Assembly (NCBI GenBank): GCA_963573385.1
Contig: CAUYLG010017928.1
Location: forward strand, 1 to 64,000
Length of the DNA: 64,000 bases
Source of the DNA: Cacajao melanocephalus
Lineage: Eukaryota > Chordata > Mammalia > Primates > Pitheciidae
Reading direction: 5' to 3'
In this document: piece by piece, positions 21,335 to 33,211 of the stretch
Layout of the letters: each line of letters opens with the position of its first letter
How positions within the stretch are numbered: position 1 is the stretch's first letter
Notes under the pieces: generated by a model
What the model saw: only the letters and a program-made list of their open reading frames with translations
What the model was told of the DNA's origin: nothing
The model's database searches: none
Position numbers and translations under genes: made by a program

Positions 21335-21745
21335 AGAAAATGAGCGTGGCTTTCATGAAGATCGTCACGTGCCTTCTTAAGGGAAGCATTGCTTTGATGG
21401 CGAGAAATTTGCCAGGCCAATAGTCTGGAACCTATGCCCAGTGTCTTCAAACCTAGCACCAGAAAATAACCAAGATTCCCTCTGGACCTAGGGTTTCCTA
21501 CCTGGGCTGTGAAGAGCCCCAGGACATCACAGAGAGGGCCTCAGGTGGGCTTTGGAAACCAGAAGGAGAGCTTAAGAGGAGGAAAGCCAGGCAGCCATGG
21601 TTCAGGAAGACCCGTTTAGCATCCTCCACTAGCCATGAGGCAAAGCATTATGTTTATTAGATTATTCATTGGAATCGCAACATTGATATTATTTAACAAA
21701 GATTCTTGCTTAAAAAATGATAAAAGACACACGTGGACACCACTG
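21335..21745. other. Unique sequence, nothing recognised
   Basis: No repeat or gene signature. Confidence 0.4.
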
Positions 21746-21749
21746 ACAT

Positions 21750-21870
21750 TCAATCACTTAATATCGAAGAGAAGAAAACTGAGATTCAGAAAATGAAAGT
21801 GACTCAACCAAAGTCACAGAGCAAGAAAGGGACAGCCTTGGGCCAGAAGCCAGGTTTCACCACACCACTG
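21750..21870 (-). repeat. MIR SINE, antisense
   Basis: 'gaaaactgagattcagaaaa' and 'aaagtcacagagcaagaaag' match antisense MIR. Confidence 0.75.
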
Positions 21871-21916
21871 GATGCACTTCATGGAGTGCATCTCTTTAAG
21901 TATTAATTTCTTATTT

Positions 21917-22339
21917 TAGTCAGGATACGATAGGCTAAATTGTTGTAACAAACAATCCCCAAAATCTCAGTGGCTTAGCACAAAACTTGCTCACTCACTC
22001 AGGCTCTGAAGCAGGTCTGGGTGATTCTCTGGGGCAGCTGTGCTCCATGTAGTGACTCAGGATTCAGGATGCTTCCTTGGTGTATCTGCACCATCTCAGC
22101 ATCAGTCCTCCCCCATAATCACCCCCATCTGTGAAGGGTCAGGAGAATCAATCACACAAAAGCTTGTCTTCACTGCCTCAGCCTGGAAGTGACAGACATC
22201 ACTTCCACTCACATTTATTGGCAGCAATAGTCATGTGACCCTGCCTAACTCCATGGCGGCTGGGAAGCATGGTCTTCATATGCCCAGGGAAGAGAAAAGA
22301 GCTGGTTATTCATGCAGGCACTGGTCATTCTGACCAGGT
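21917..22339 (-). mobile_element. Old LTR-like interspersed repeat, antisense
   Basis: 'atctcagtggcttagcacaa', 'tccatgtagtgactcaggat' and 'tgacagacatcacttccact' belong to the same unnamed family as 3835-4150; this copy is the longer one. Confidence 0.6.
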
Positions 22340-22374
22340 CTGAGTTTTTGTTCAGTCCCTAAGAAAACAGAAAA

Positions 22375-22530
22375 CCTTGGGCTTGGAGTAAGAAAACCAG
22401 AGTTCAAGTTCCACCAATCTGTGACCATGTGATCACAGGCAAGTCAGTACAGCACCCTGGCTTCATGTTTCTCTCAAAAATGGGTGTAATGGTAATACCA
22501 ACCTTCCCTCAGGAGTATTTTGAAGTTCAA
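22375..22530 (+). repeat. MIR SINE, sense
   Basis: 'accagagttcaagttccacc', 'gatcacaggcaagtcagtac' and 'atgggtgtaatggtaatacc' match the MIR sense strand. Confidence 0.75.
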
Positions 22531-22539
22531 AGCTGAGAC

Positions 22540-23080
22540 ACATGGAGTTGATCTGAAAATTACAGTGAACTCTATAAATATTATTTACTCTAATTGCTAT
22601 GCAAAAGTTAGGCCTTTGTCAGAGTCAAGCCAGAGGACTGTTGAGCTCAAAAAACCATATTGTCAACTCTCAAACAAGTTCTCCCTTGACAAAAAGGACC
22701 AGCACAGGGCAGAAAAGAAACCCACATTCCTATGGATGCTTGAGAAAGATCCAGAACTGTAGCCCACCAGAATGGAAAGAACTATGATGACTCTCTCTCC
22801 TGCTTCTTATTGGATAGAAGGGGGGACTGAGGCCATTATTAAAATGCTGTCCCTAGAAATAGAAATATTAGCATATATTGAGGAGCACTAAATTATCTCC
22901 ACTTTTAAAATAATCATTTTGGGTTTTCCCCATCTTGTTCATCCTCAATTTCCTTATAATCCTTAGCTGTCAGAGAAATGCAATTGTGATTTTAAAAGTG
23001 TTAATAGTATTCAGGGCTGTTGAGCACAAAATAATACAGATGTGTATATCTTGCTGGTCTGGACATGAACCAGAACAATA
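22540..23080. other. Unique AT-rich sequence
   Basis: No repeat recognised. An OCT-like 'attgctatgcaaaag' lies near 22593. An 80-residue frame has no domain. Confidence 0.4.
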
Positions 23081-23084
23081 TTTC

Positions 23085-23400
23085 TGGTTAGATTTACATT
23101 AATATCAATATGTGAGGAAACTTTGACCTAGTAATGCCATATTGGGGAACCTATTTAAAATATGTACACAGAAAAAGTCATGCACATAGATGCTAACCAT
23201 AACAGCTTATATAATAGTGAAAAATTTTAAATGCTTTAAATATCCAACAGTGGGGAACCAATAAAGATAAAGTGTTAAGATATCATGCAGCCATTAAAAA
23301 TAACAGAGTTTTTAAGGACATGAGAATATGCTTCTGATATAATGCTATGAAGAAACAGCATCTAATTACTTTCTTCAGTTTTAATGTGAAGATACTATGA
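23085..23400 (+). mobile_element. L1M ORF2 3' remnant
   Basis: 'gacctagtaatgccatattg', 'tataatagtgaaaaatttta' and 'atcatgcagccattaaaaat' match the end of an old L1 ORF2. Confidence 0.8.
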
Positions 23401-23439
23401 GCCAGGCTACAAACTCAGCTCAAAAGTCTTCATTCATTG

Positions 23440-23620
23440 CCTTATGCATTCATTCAACAAAGATGTATTGGCGGCCAATATGTGTCAGGCACTCTGTTAA
23501 GATCTGGGACAAAAAATCATCCACTTACTTATCCATTCATTGACTATGTGTTTGTTGGATGTGTATTAGCGGTACTATGATAGGCACCAGAAAGCAGAAT
23601 TGAACGTAAGTGTGTAAATA
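23440..23620 (-). mobile_element. L2 3' end, antisense, apparently doubled
   Basis: 'cattcattcaacaaagatgt' with 'atgtgtcaggcactctgtta' matches reversed L2. A second similar start, 'tatccattcattgactatgt', follows 80 bp later. Confidence 0.6.
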
Positions 23621-23634
23621 ATACCATTGTGAAA

Positions 23635-23780
23635 AAAGGCCATACTAACACCTTCTTAGGTGTTAACTCTGGGTATGGGATTCTGAGTGATTTCTAATTT
23701 TTTTCTTTGTATTTTCCAAATTTTATGCAATAAACATTTATTGCTCTTGAAATCAGAAACAAAATGGTGAGTAGAAGGAA
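23635..23780 (+). mobile_element. L1M 3' terminal fragment
   Basis: 'gttaactctgggtatgggat' and 'aaattttatgcaataaacat' match the L1M 3' end and may belong to the element at 23085. Confidence 0.6.
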
Positions 23781-23888
23781 AATGTTAAAACCAGAGGTGG
23801 GGCATTGTTGTAAACCTGAGTTTCAGGAGAACTTACCGTAGGGGACAGAGGACTCAGATGTGGACATTGCCTTACAGCTCCAGAATAG

Positions 23889-24263
<375 letters not shown>

Positions 24264-24329
24264 TGCAGCATTTGTTTTCTAAATGAATGGAATTCACCTT
24301 TTCCTCCACACTGCAGCCAGGTTTCTTAT

Positions 24330-24503
24330 CAAAACAAAAAAGATCAGGGAGCTGCTGGTTAAACTGGTCTGGATTTGAATCCTGCCTTTGCTACTTAAGT
24401 ACAGTTATTAGACCTAGAAAAAAGTGGTTATTCTCTCTGGGTCCCTACTTATCAACCTGTAAAATGAGTATAATAATACCTACCTCATTAGATGCCCTTG
24501 GCA
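24330..24503 (+). repeat. MIR SINE, sense
   Basis: 'gatttgaatcctgcctttgc' and 'aaaatgagtataataatacc' match MIR. An MLT1 LTR follows directly and probably split it. Confidence 0.8.
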
Positions 24504-24854
24504 TGTATCTTAGTCCGTTTGTGCTGCTATCCTGAAATATTTTGGACTGGATAATTTATACATAACAGAAATTTATTGCTCACAGATCTGGAGGCTGGGC
24601 AGTCCAAGATCAAGGTGCCAGCAGATCTGGTGTCCGGTGAGGGCTCTCTGCTCATTCTTGACATCTTCCAGTTGTGTCTTCATGTGACTGAAGGGGCGAA
24701 CAAACTCCCTCCTGCCTTTTTTATAAGGGCATGAATCCCATCCATGAAAGTGACCTAATCACCTCCCAAAGGCCCCACCTCCTTATACCATCACACTAGG
24801 GGTTAGGTTTCAACATATGAATTTGGGAGTGACACAAATATTCAGATCATAGCA
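24504..24854 (-). mobile_element. MLT1A0-like MaLR LTR, antisense
   Basis: The stretch runs from 'tgtatcttagtccgtttgtg' to 'ttcagatcatagca', with 'cctaatcacctcccaaaggc' inside. Its length, about 350 bp, is that of a complete solo LTR. Confidence 0.9.
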
Positions 24855-24859
24855 ACAGG

Positions 24860-25475
24860 TAAGGCATATATTGTATGTGAGGCGCCTAGTGTATATCTAA
24901 TAGATGTCTAGCATGTTTTATTTCCCTTCCCTAAACATCCCCCATTCTTCATTTCCTCTTGGAAATACAAGGATTTACGATATGGTATTCTAAAATATCC
25001 TTAATAATGATTAAAGCATGATTATCCTGGAATTAGAAATAGTCCAGGAGCCCAGTGGTAGAGTTTGGGGCTGATGTATCGTCCCATGATATCATCAATG
25101 ACCAGAGTCTTTCTCTGTCTCCTTTTCCAGCTTAGGGGGTGGCTTCCATCCTTGTGGTCCCAAAAATCACTCCTTTTTAAACCAGAAAGCTATAGTTTTC
25201 TTAGTAGCCTGAAGATACAGGCTGCTATTTGCTTCTCATTGAGTCAAAGAGCAATGCCAACAACCAGGACATCTGGGAAACTAATTTTATACCAGGGCCA
25301 TTGCTACTCTGAACAGAATCTGAGGATCTGTTTATAAGGAAGAAGAAGAGAATGATATGGAGTAGGCAACCATGTTTGTTTCCTGGGAGCTGATACTCAT
25401 TACAAGAAATGTAGCTCTGGGACTCTGTTCTAAAATAAATAAATAAATAAGTAAACCCAAAGATTTTATGCATAA
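24860..25475. other. Unassigned sequence
   Basis: Possibly the 3' remainder of the MIR at its start. A (TAAA)n-like run lies at 25432-25450. No gene is seen. Confidence 0.4.
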
Positions 25476-25479
25476 AATA

Positions 25480-25870
25480 TTTGTTGATGAATTATCTATA
25501 ATAGTAAAAAATTAAGAACTACAGGTGCCCAAAAATTAGAGAGGTAACCAAGTTACAGGGTATATTCACTCAATGAAATACTATGTAGCCATTAAGATAG
25601 TGCTTAAGAAGACAAGAGGCAAAATGTCTTCTTAAGCACGATCTTAATGGAAAAATGCTTATGCCATGATGTTAAGTGAAAAAGCAGAATGTACAATCAT
25701 CTCTGCTCATTCCTAAAACTATGTGAAATATGCATGCCTATGGAAAAATACTGAAAGGGACTAAAAAAAAATAATAGCTCTCTGATGAGGTGGTGGTATT
25801 ACGACCAATGTTTTTCTTTATTTCAAAATTTTCTGCAATGCTGATAGATTATTTTTTCAGTTAAAAAGCT
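25480..25870 (+). mobile_element. L1M 3' end carrying an acquired hairpin
   Basis: 'gaaatactatgtagccatta' and 'gatgttaagtgaaaaagcag' mark an old L1M 3' end. Inside it, 25589-25614 and 25625-25650 form a near-perfect inverted repeat. Confidence 0.8.
25589..25650. repeat. 26-bp inverted repeat with 10-nt loop
   Basis: Arm 25589-25614 is the reverse complement of 25625-25650 at 25 of 26 positions. The left arm continues the L1 consensus and the right arm is an inverted copy of it. Confidence 0.95.
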
Positions 25871-25874
25871 ATAC

Positions 25875-26125
25875 ATAAAGTTAGGTTATTAAAAAACAAA
25901 ACCTAGTAAAGAAAAAGAGAATCAAATATTTGTCAGGTGCTGAAGGGGTATTTTCTCAGCTTTGAATCCGAAGAGAAAATTTCAGATGAAAAATACAAGC
26001 AAGTCTGATGAAACAAAATATAAACATGTAACTAAGTGCAACTCTTAAGCAATCCACTGTATTTAGCAAAGAAATTGTTTTAACAGTAGACAAACTGCTG
26101 GTAAAACTGCTAGCAATGTTATGTT
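25875..26125. other. AT-rich, possible L1 remnant
   Basis: AT-rich DNA between two L1M 3' pieces; no firm assignment. Confidence 0.35.
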
Positions 26126-26129
26126 GTAA

Positions 26130-26470
26130 CCCAGATCCAGTGCAGAGGGAATGGGTATGACCTTTTTGGAAAGCAATTTGGCAACATATCTCAAGAGCTG
26201 TAAATATAATCCCAGGCTTTGTGCTAATATCACCAACCTTGAAATAGCATGCTAAAGACATAACTCAATAGAAGATAAACCTGTGTGCACGGAGATGTCC
26301 CTTGCAGTGTTGTCTGTGACGCGATACTTGCAGAGCTAGTCATTACATGCCAAAGGCTTGGGACGGTGTGCACAGAACTCCATGAAATGCTATTCAGCCT
26401 TTGGGTAGGATCACTATGAAAACAAACTGAAAATGTGTTTTGACATAATGCATGTTTAAAAATAGAATCT
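26130..26470 (+). mobile_element. L1M ORF2 3' remnant
   Basis: 'tggaaagcaatttggcaaca' and 'gaaatgctattcagcctttg' match an old L1. A matching tail-like stretch, 'attatgaattattttttcca', lies near 26700-26760. Confidence 0.7.
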
Positions 26471-26484
26471 ACAGGTCTCAGACC

Positions 26485-26585
26485 CCAGCTATTCAACAAA
26501 TCTTTATTGCTCCCTTTCTGTGTACTAAGTGCTGGGAATACACTCACATTGAAGAGTGCAGGGCTCTCAGCAGGCAAACAGGACT
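26485..26585 (-). mobile_element. L2 3' end fragment, antisense
   Basis: 'ctattcaacaaatctttatt' and 'tgtactaagtgctgggaata' match reversed L2. Confidence 0.6.
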
Positions 26586-26908
26586 GAACTTAACCTAGTC
26601 TGAAGGGCAACAATATGACTGTGCATGTGTGTGCACACATGTGTGATGTGTATAGTGTGGAGGGTGTGTGCAAGGGTTACACAGGAATGTCCAAGGTGGA
26701 ATTATGAATTATTTTTTCCATGTTCAAACTTTTCTTAACATTTAAAAATAAAATTTTAACTTCCAGAATAAAATAATTCTGTTCCTATTCTCTAAATACA
26801 GGAAACTGAGAAAGGGTATGTATCTGAATCATTAAAATAATGTAATCTTGGTTCCAAAAGTTGGGGATGTAGACAATTATGAGCAAAGTCTCAGCTACCA
26901 CTGTGGGA

Positions 26909-27027
26909 AATACTGAGAAACTAAAACTAAGTACTACTGAGGAACTAAGGAACTACTGAGGAACTAAGTACTACTGAGGAGCTAAGTACTAAATACTGAG
27001 GAACTAAGTACTACTGAGGAACTAAAA
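26909..27027. repeat. 18-bp minisatellite
   Basis: About six imperfect copies of an 18-bp unit, 'aactaagtactactgagg', some shortened. Confidence 0.93.
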
Positions 27028-27059
27028 GTTTAGACATATTTAAAAACTGAAGCAGTGTA

Positions 27060-27315
27060 AATTATGTCAAACACTTTATTACATCTATTAATATTAACAT
27101 TAATATTAAAATTATATCTGTTTCTTTTTTTGTCTTTAATTGCAGCTACTAAAAATTCTAAAACTACCTATATACTTTCCATGTTATTTCTATTGAATAG
27201 TGATGTTCTAGATGCTAAGTTCATGTCAATTATGATTTTTAAAAATATTTTATAGTTTGGAGCTTGTCTTTTCACTTTTCATGAAATCTTTTGACAATCA
27301 GAACTTCTCTTTTTA

Positions 27316-27328
<13 letters not shown>
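27060..27328 (-). mobile_element. L1M ORF2 remnant, antisense (first part)
   Basis: 'tttggagcttgtcttttcac' with 'ttgacaatcagaacttctct' is antisense L1 ORF2. Orientation changes near 27316. Confidence 0.6.
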
Positions 27329-27790
<462 letters not shown>

Positions 27791-27794
27791 ATAT

Positions 27795-28490
27795 TCAAGT
27801 GCTTGATTCCTCTGTGGAGTTGGTACTCATTTTCTTTTTTCAATTTAAATTACCAGTTGTTCTAGCTCCATTTATTGACCAGTGCAAGCTTTCTTTCCTT
27901 TTCCTTTGCCTTGCCTGCCAACGTGTCACACAGCAGATATGCACAAGGCGTTAGTTTGTTTCTGGGTATTTTTTTCTGTTCCTTTTGTCTGTCTGTCCTT
28001 GCACATACGCCACACTGTCTGAGTTACAATCATTTTACATCCTCGATACCTGCCAGGGCAAGTCATCCTGATTGCTGTTTCTTCTTCAGGAGGCTCTTTA
28101 CTATTCTTGGTCTTTGGATTTTTTATATAAATTTTAAAATCAACTGTCAAATTTCTTCCAAGAAAAAAAAATAGTAAAAAAGAAAACCTTTCAGAGTTTG
28201 ATAAAAATGGCTTTGGATCAATAAATCAATTTGGAAAGAATTGATGTTTATGAAATATTACATCATCCCAGCCCTATCGATGTCATCTCCCTCGATTTAG
28301 TTATTTTTAATGCCTTTCACTACATTTTTATAGTTACCTATTAAATCTTGAACTATTTCGTTTGTTCTATTCCAAGGTACTTTGATTTTTGTTATCGCTG
28401 CAAATACTATATTGGTATTGCTTTTCTAACTGTTCATTGTTGATATATAAAAATGTGACCAATATTTGCATCAATTGCCTTTATATCTAG
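27795..28490 (-). mobile_element. L1M ORF2 remnant, antisense
   Basis: 'gctccatttattgaccagtg', 'tcttggtctttggatttttt' and 'gttcattgttgatatataaa' follow antisense L1 ORF2 in order. An MLT1 LTR interrupts it at 28491. Confidence 0.75.
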
Positions 28491-28879
28491 TGTATAGTTT
28501 GCTAGGGTTGCTATAACAGAATGCCACAGACTGGGTGGCTCAGAGAACAGAAATGCATCACAGTTTTAGAGACTAGAATTTCAAGATCAAGGTGTCTGCA
28601 GGCTTGGTTTTGGTGAAATCTCTCTCTTCTATTGCAGGCAGCTTCCTTTCTGCTACATCCTCAGAAGGCCTTTCCTCGGTGTGCACATGGAAGGAGGGAG
28701 ATCTCCGGTGTCTTTTCCTCTTCTCATAAGGGCACCGGTGCTACTGAATTAGGGCCCCACCCTTATGACCTCATTTAACCTTAATACTCTCATTAAAAGT
28801 CATATCTTCAAATATCGTCACATCAGGGGTCAGGGTTTCAACACATACATTTGTGGGGGACACAATTTAGTTCACAGTA
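28491..28879 (-). mobile_element. MLT1 LTR, antisense, inserted in L1M
   Basis: 'tatagtttgctagggttgct', 'cacagactgggtggctcaga' and 'tgacctcatttaaccttaat' match reversed MLT1. It splits the L1M. Confidence 0.9.
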
Positions 28880-29461
28880 TCTTGCAAACTTGCTAACCTC
28901 TGTCATTAATTCTGATAAACTTGTGCAGAGATTCTTAGGTTTTCCAGATGGTTGAGAATACTGTCTGTGAATAATGACACTCCCTTTTCTTCTCTTACAA
29001 TATTTACACTCTTTCTTTTCTTTCCTTACTTTCTACATTGACTAGAACCTCCATCAAATGTTAAGTAGAAGCAATGATAGCAGAAATGTGTGTCTTCTTT
29101 TAATTTGAAGGTAAAGATTTTAACATTTTACCATTGAGTAGTATATTTGGTACAGATTTTTGGCAGATACTCTTAATCAACTTAAGGAAATTCCCTTCAC
29201 AGTTGCTAAGGATTTCTGCCATTAATTGAATTTAATCAAATGTTTTTTCTGCAAATATTGAGATCACCATATGGTTTGTCTCCTTTAAGCTGTTAATATG
29301 GTGAATTTTCCTAATACATTTTCTAATGTTGATTCTGCTTTGCATATCTGGAATACTAGATGTAGATTAAATTATATATATTTTTTTCTTTTTTATACCT
29401 TTCTGGATCTGGTTAACTAATATTTTGTTTAGGATTTTTGCATTTCTATTCATGAATAATA
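28880..29461 (-). mobile_element. L1M ORF2 remnant, antisense (continued)
   Basis: 'gactagaacctccatcaaat', 'tttaccattgagtagtatat' and 'gagatcaccatatggtttgt' are antisense reverse-transcriptase-domain words and continue the element before the MLT1. Confidence 0.85.
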
Positions 29462-29925
29462 TTGACCTGTTATTTCCCAAAATTTAGCAGCTTAAAACAA
29501 TAAACATGTATTATTTCACAGTTTCCGTAGGTCAGAAATCAGCATGGCTGTGACTGCTGTTTCATCCGGACTCAACTGGAGGAGATCTGCTTGCAAGCTC
29601 ACTCACGTAGGTATCTGTGTCTCACTGGCTGTTGGCTCTCTCAGTTCTCCTCATCTGGACCTCTCCACAGAGTGACCCACAATACAGCAGCAAGCTTCCC
29701 CCACAGCAAGCAGCCCCAAACAGTAAGACAGCCCACATCCAAGATGAAACCACAGTCGTTTTTTATGATTTAATCTTGGAAGTGGCATGACACTATTTCT
29801 GCCATATTCTGTATTTTAGAAGTAAGTCACTAGATCCAGCCCACACTCAAGGGGAAGGGACTATACAAGGGCATGAGTACCAGCAGGTGGGATCACTGAA
29901 GCTGCTGCGGAAGCTGCCTGCCACA
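29462..29925 (-). mobile_element. MaLR/ERVL-type LTR, antisense
   Basis: 'cagcttaaaacaataaacat', 'tagatccagcccacactcaa' and the end 'gctgcctgccaca' match a well-known old LTR family whose name I am not sure of. Length is about 460 bp. Confidence 0.75.
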
Positions 29926-29929
29926 GGGA

Positions 29930-30232
29930 GGGAGAAAGAATCAACGGCCGCTCCTTCCCTTCACCGAGTTTCCCAGCAGTGGGATCTCCACCCTGCTCCT
30001 TCCCCGATCCCAACCACGAAGCAGCAATCCTGGCGTTTTTGTCCGCTGACAGCGCTCACTAGCCAGGTGACTTTGCGAATCCTTTAAACTCACTCTCTCT
30101 CTCCTGGGTGGAAATTGCTTTGGTATTTGAAAGAAGCACTAGAATGTGACAGATCAGCCTCAGGTAGGGACTGAAAAGGAAAGGTGGAACAAATGGACTG
30201 TGGAGTGATTTTGTATGAAGAAATGGGTAAGG
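29930..30232. other. Unique sequence, nothing recognised
   Basis: Unique DNA between two LTR pieces. Confidence 0.4.
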
Positions 30233-30235
30233 GAG

Positions 30236-30306
30236 CGGTTTCTAATGGGTTAGCACCATCCCACTAGTGCTGTGCTCGTGATAGAGTTCTCAGGAGATCT
30301 GGTTGG
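30236..30306 (+). mobile_element. MST LTR fragment
   Basis: 'gggttagcaccatcccacta' and 'ttctcaggagatctggttg' match about 70 bp from the middle of MSTA/MSTB in sense. Confidence 0.75.
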
Positions 30307-30344
30307 ATCTTCTCAATGCCTCTGAGAAGAAGGAGAAGAAAGAG

Positions 30345-30788
30345 AAAGGCCCTCGACATTTGCAGAAAAAACATTTGATTTAAATTCAATTCATGGTAGA
30401 AACCCTTAGACACGGTGAAGGGAATTGTCTTAAATTGACAAAGCGTATCTGTCAAAAACCTGTACAAACAAACATCCTACTCAGTGATGAAATATTAGTC
30501 TTTCTTTTTAAAACCAAAATAAGACAAAATTTCTGCTTTCATTGTTTCTATTTAACATTTACTGGAGGTCCCAGCCAGGGCAGAAAGTAAGGAAAAAAAG
30601 AAAGGGTGTAAATATTGGAAAGGAGGAAACAGGAGTGTCGTTATTCACAGATAATATTCTTGTTCGTCTGGAAAGCCTAAGAGAATCTCTGCACAAATTT
30701 ATGAGAATTAACAAGTTCAGCAAGTTTGCTAGGTGTTTTGTCTGCACAAATTTATCAGAATTAACAAGTCCAGCAAGTTTGCTAGGTG
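30345..30788 (+). mobile_element. L1M ORF2 remnant (RT domain)
   Basis: 'ggaggtcccagccagggcag', 'atattggaaaggaggaaaca' and 'ttcacagataatattcttgt' match the reverse-transcriptase region, including the part that encodes the FADD motif (now FTDN-like and broken). Confidence 0.8.
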
Positions 30789-30794
30789 TTTTGG
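30689..30794. repeat. 53-bp tandem duplication
   Basis: Units 30689-30741 and 30742-30794 differ at about three positions. The duplicated unit is L1 ORF2 sequence, so the duplication arose after the L1 inserted. Confidence 0.95.
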
Positions 30795-30835
30795 ACTAAA
30801 TTGTATCTGCCCAAAATTTATATGTTGAAAAAACT
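30795..30835 (+). mobile_element. MLT1 LTR start, short fragment
   Basis: 'ggactaaattgtatctgccc' followed by 'aaaatttatatgttgaa' matches the first 40 bp of MLT1. Confidence 0.55.
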
Positions 30836-30934
30836 AATATTTAATTTTAAGCTTGTTAATATTTAAGCAAATGTTACTGAATAAAATCTGACATACACTC
30901 AAAGGCAGTGGGACTGTGAGTAAACGTGTGTGTG

Positions 30935-30980
30935 TGTTAGTTCCTTCTCACATTGCTATAAAGAAGTATCTGAGAGTAGG
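30935..30980 (-). mobile_element. MST LTR, left part
   Basis: Reversed MST start 'tgttagttccttctcacatt'. The rest follows the Alu at 31281-31643. The 5-bp duplication 'gtgtg' flanks the complete LTR (30930-30934, 31644-31648). Confidence 0.9.
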
Positions 30981-31280
30981 CTTTGTTTTGTTTTGTTTTG
31001 AGATATAGTTTTGCTCTTGTTGCCCAGGCTGGAGTGCAATGCCGCAATCTCAGCTCACTGCAACCTCTGACTTTCAGGTTCAAGTGATTCTCCTCCCTCA
31101 ATCTCCCGAGTAGTTGGGATTATAGGCATGCACCACCATGCCCACTAATTTTATATTTTTAGTAGAGACAGGGTTTCTTCATGTTGGTCAGGCTAGTCTC
31201 AAACTCTCAACCTCAGGTGATCCACCCGCCTTGGCTTCCCAAAGTGCTGAGTTTATAGGTGTGAGCCACCGCACCCAGCC
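30981..31280 (-). mobile_element. Alu, antisense, inside an MST LTR
   Basis: A (GTTTT)n tail then antisense Alu to 'gccaccgcacccagcc'. A weak 9-bp duplication, 'gagagtagg' versus 'aagactagg', flanks it. Confidence 0.95.
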
Positions 31281-31643
31281 AAGACTAGGTGATTTCTAAA
31301 AAAAAGAGGTTTAATTGGCTCATGGCTCTGCAGGCTGTCTAGGAAACACAGTAACTTCTGCTTCTGGGGAGGCCTCAGGAAACTTACAATCATGGTGAAA
31401 GGCAAAGGGGAAGCAGACACATCTTACATGTTGGGAGGAGGGAGGTCAGGGGGCGGTGCTCCACACTTTTAAACAACCAGATCTCCTGAGAACTCTATCA
31501 CCAGAACAGCACTAAGGAGATGGTGCTAAACCATTAGCAACCACCCTCATGATCTAATCACCTCCTCCCAGGCCCCACCTCAGGCATCGTGGATTACATT
31601 TGAACATGTGATTTGGGTGGGGACACAGATCCAAACCATATCA
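31281..31643 (-). mobile_element. MST LTR, right part
   Basis: 'gaggtttaattggctcatgg', 'tggtgctaaaccattagcaa' and the end 'cagatccaaaccatatca' complete the reversed MSTA/MSTB LTR. Confidence 0.93.
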
Positions 31644-31649
31644 GTGTGA

Positions 31650-33210
31650 TTGTGAGTAAACCAAGGGAGTGAACTGAGGTCCCCAGAGACCCCAGGTGCA
31701 TGGGCAGAACAGAAAGAAAAATCACTAAACTAGGTCAGATGAGTTGAGGCAGCACCTCTGAGCCTGACGGCAATATGGCAATCTAGCCCTCCGGTACCCC
31801 CAGAAACTGTAAGGTGGGCACTGCATTCACACAGAATATGGAAGGGGAGCTCGGGTCTGTCTTTGTGGATCTTTATGCCCATGGAATCCCAGCTGATATT
31901 GTGATTTTTTTTTTGGATATCACAATGCTTCCGTGTTCAAAGAAAGTTGTCTTCAGTGGCCTTTATAGTTTATTCCGTCTTCAACTTCTCTGAGGTGAGG
32001 AAGGAAAAATAGGGGTCTCTCAGCGTGTCTTAAGAAGGCTCCTCTTTCCTGAGAAGGAGGGCTGAGGACCATAGAAGTTTTGGGAAATCGTTTCTTCCCG
32101 AGGAGGGGCAAAGAGGACTTCCAGTTGTCAGGGTAAACTGAGCTCCCGTTCTTGGCGTTATCTCCTCCTTCTGGTTTTGGTGGTATGGACAGTCTTAGGG
32201 GCCTCACTCTCCCTTCCTCTGAGACAAGATGGATGGGGTTGGCAGCCACTGAGTGGGGCAAGGCTCTGGAAATCCCTGCCTGCTCTCCACAAGGAAAGCC
32301 GCTGTCCTGTGGTAGGAAGCCTCAGCCAAGGACCCAGAGAGAGGGTGATGCAATCCCAGTGGTTGCAAACATTCTTGGAACATCTCTGTTCCATTGGAGT
32401 CCACAATTATGGCTGCTGGGGCTTTGTCTGAAGCTGCTCCAGGCGGTGGCTTGCCTTGGTAATTGCCCGGTTTTATCTCAAGCTGCAGATCTGGAGCCTG
32501 AGCCCCCAGACTTATGAAGTTACAACCAATGGGATACTATTTCCATGTACATGAAACAAATCTGAAACATATACATATTTTTGTCTCGAGCTCGTGAACA
32601 TGTACAAACACCAGTGACTCCAAGAGTCATCCAAATGTATATTTGACTCACCCTGGTTGTCCAGTCTTGGGTTGAGAGGGAGCTGTTTCTGTATACTTGT
32701 CAAGTCATGCCTTGGCAGCATGGAGGGGTTTCCCTACTCCCACCAACCACAGTGGTTGATGGCAGACACCACTGCAAGACAGCCACCTCTCCCCAGCAAT
32801 GCCACAACCATTCTCACATGGGGTCCAGTGAGCCAACTTGTCACAGCCACAACATCCCCCTCCAGCCCAGGGCCTTACTATTTTTTCTTCCTGCTATACA
32901 ACCTTGACAGATCCACAGATGTAGAACACAGGACCTGTGCCCCATTCATTAGGAGCAAGGAGCACCCTTTCCTGTATGACTCCTTCTCAGACTTCTCCTT
33001 GCTTCTCACTGGGGGAATCAGGTCATGCACTCATCCCCAAATCAGTCACTGGCAAGGAAAAATAGATAAACATCACCACCTCAGTCCCATCAGGATTTGC
33101 TCCTGACTTACCTCCATACAGCGCAGATACCAGGATGGGGAGACTGGATTTGGCATTGCAGCCAACAGAGTTTGCAGTGCCAATCAAGGCAGCCCGATCC
33201 AAGGGTGATG
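31650..33210. other. Unique sequence, nothing recognised
   Basis: About 1.5 kb without a recognised transposon. Overlapping frames of 80-150 residues lie on both strands at 32150-33106. None shows a domain, and frames on both strands at once suggest chance in GC-richer DNA. Confidence 0.45.
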
Positions 33211-33211
33211 C

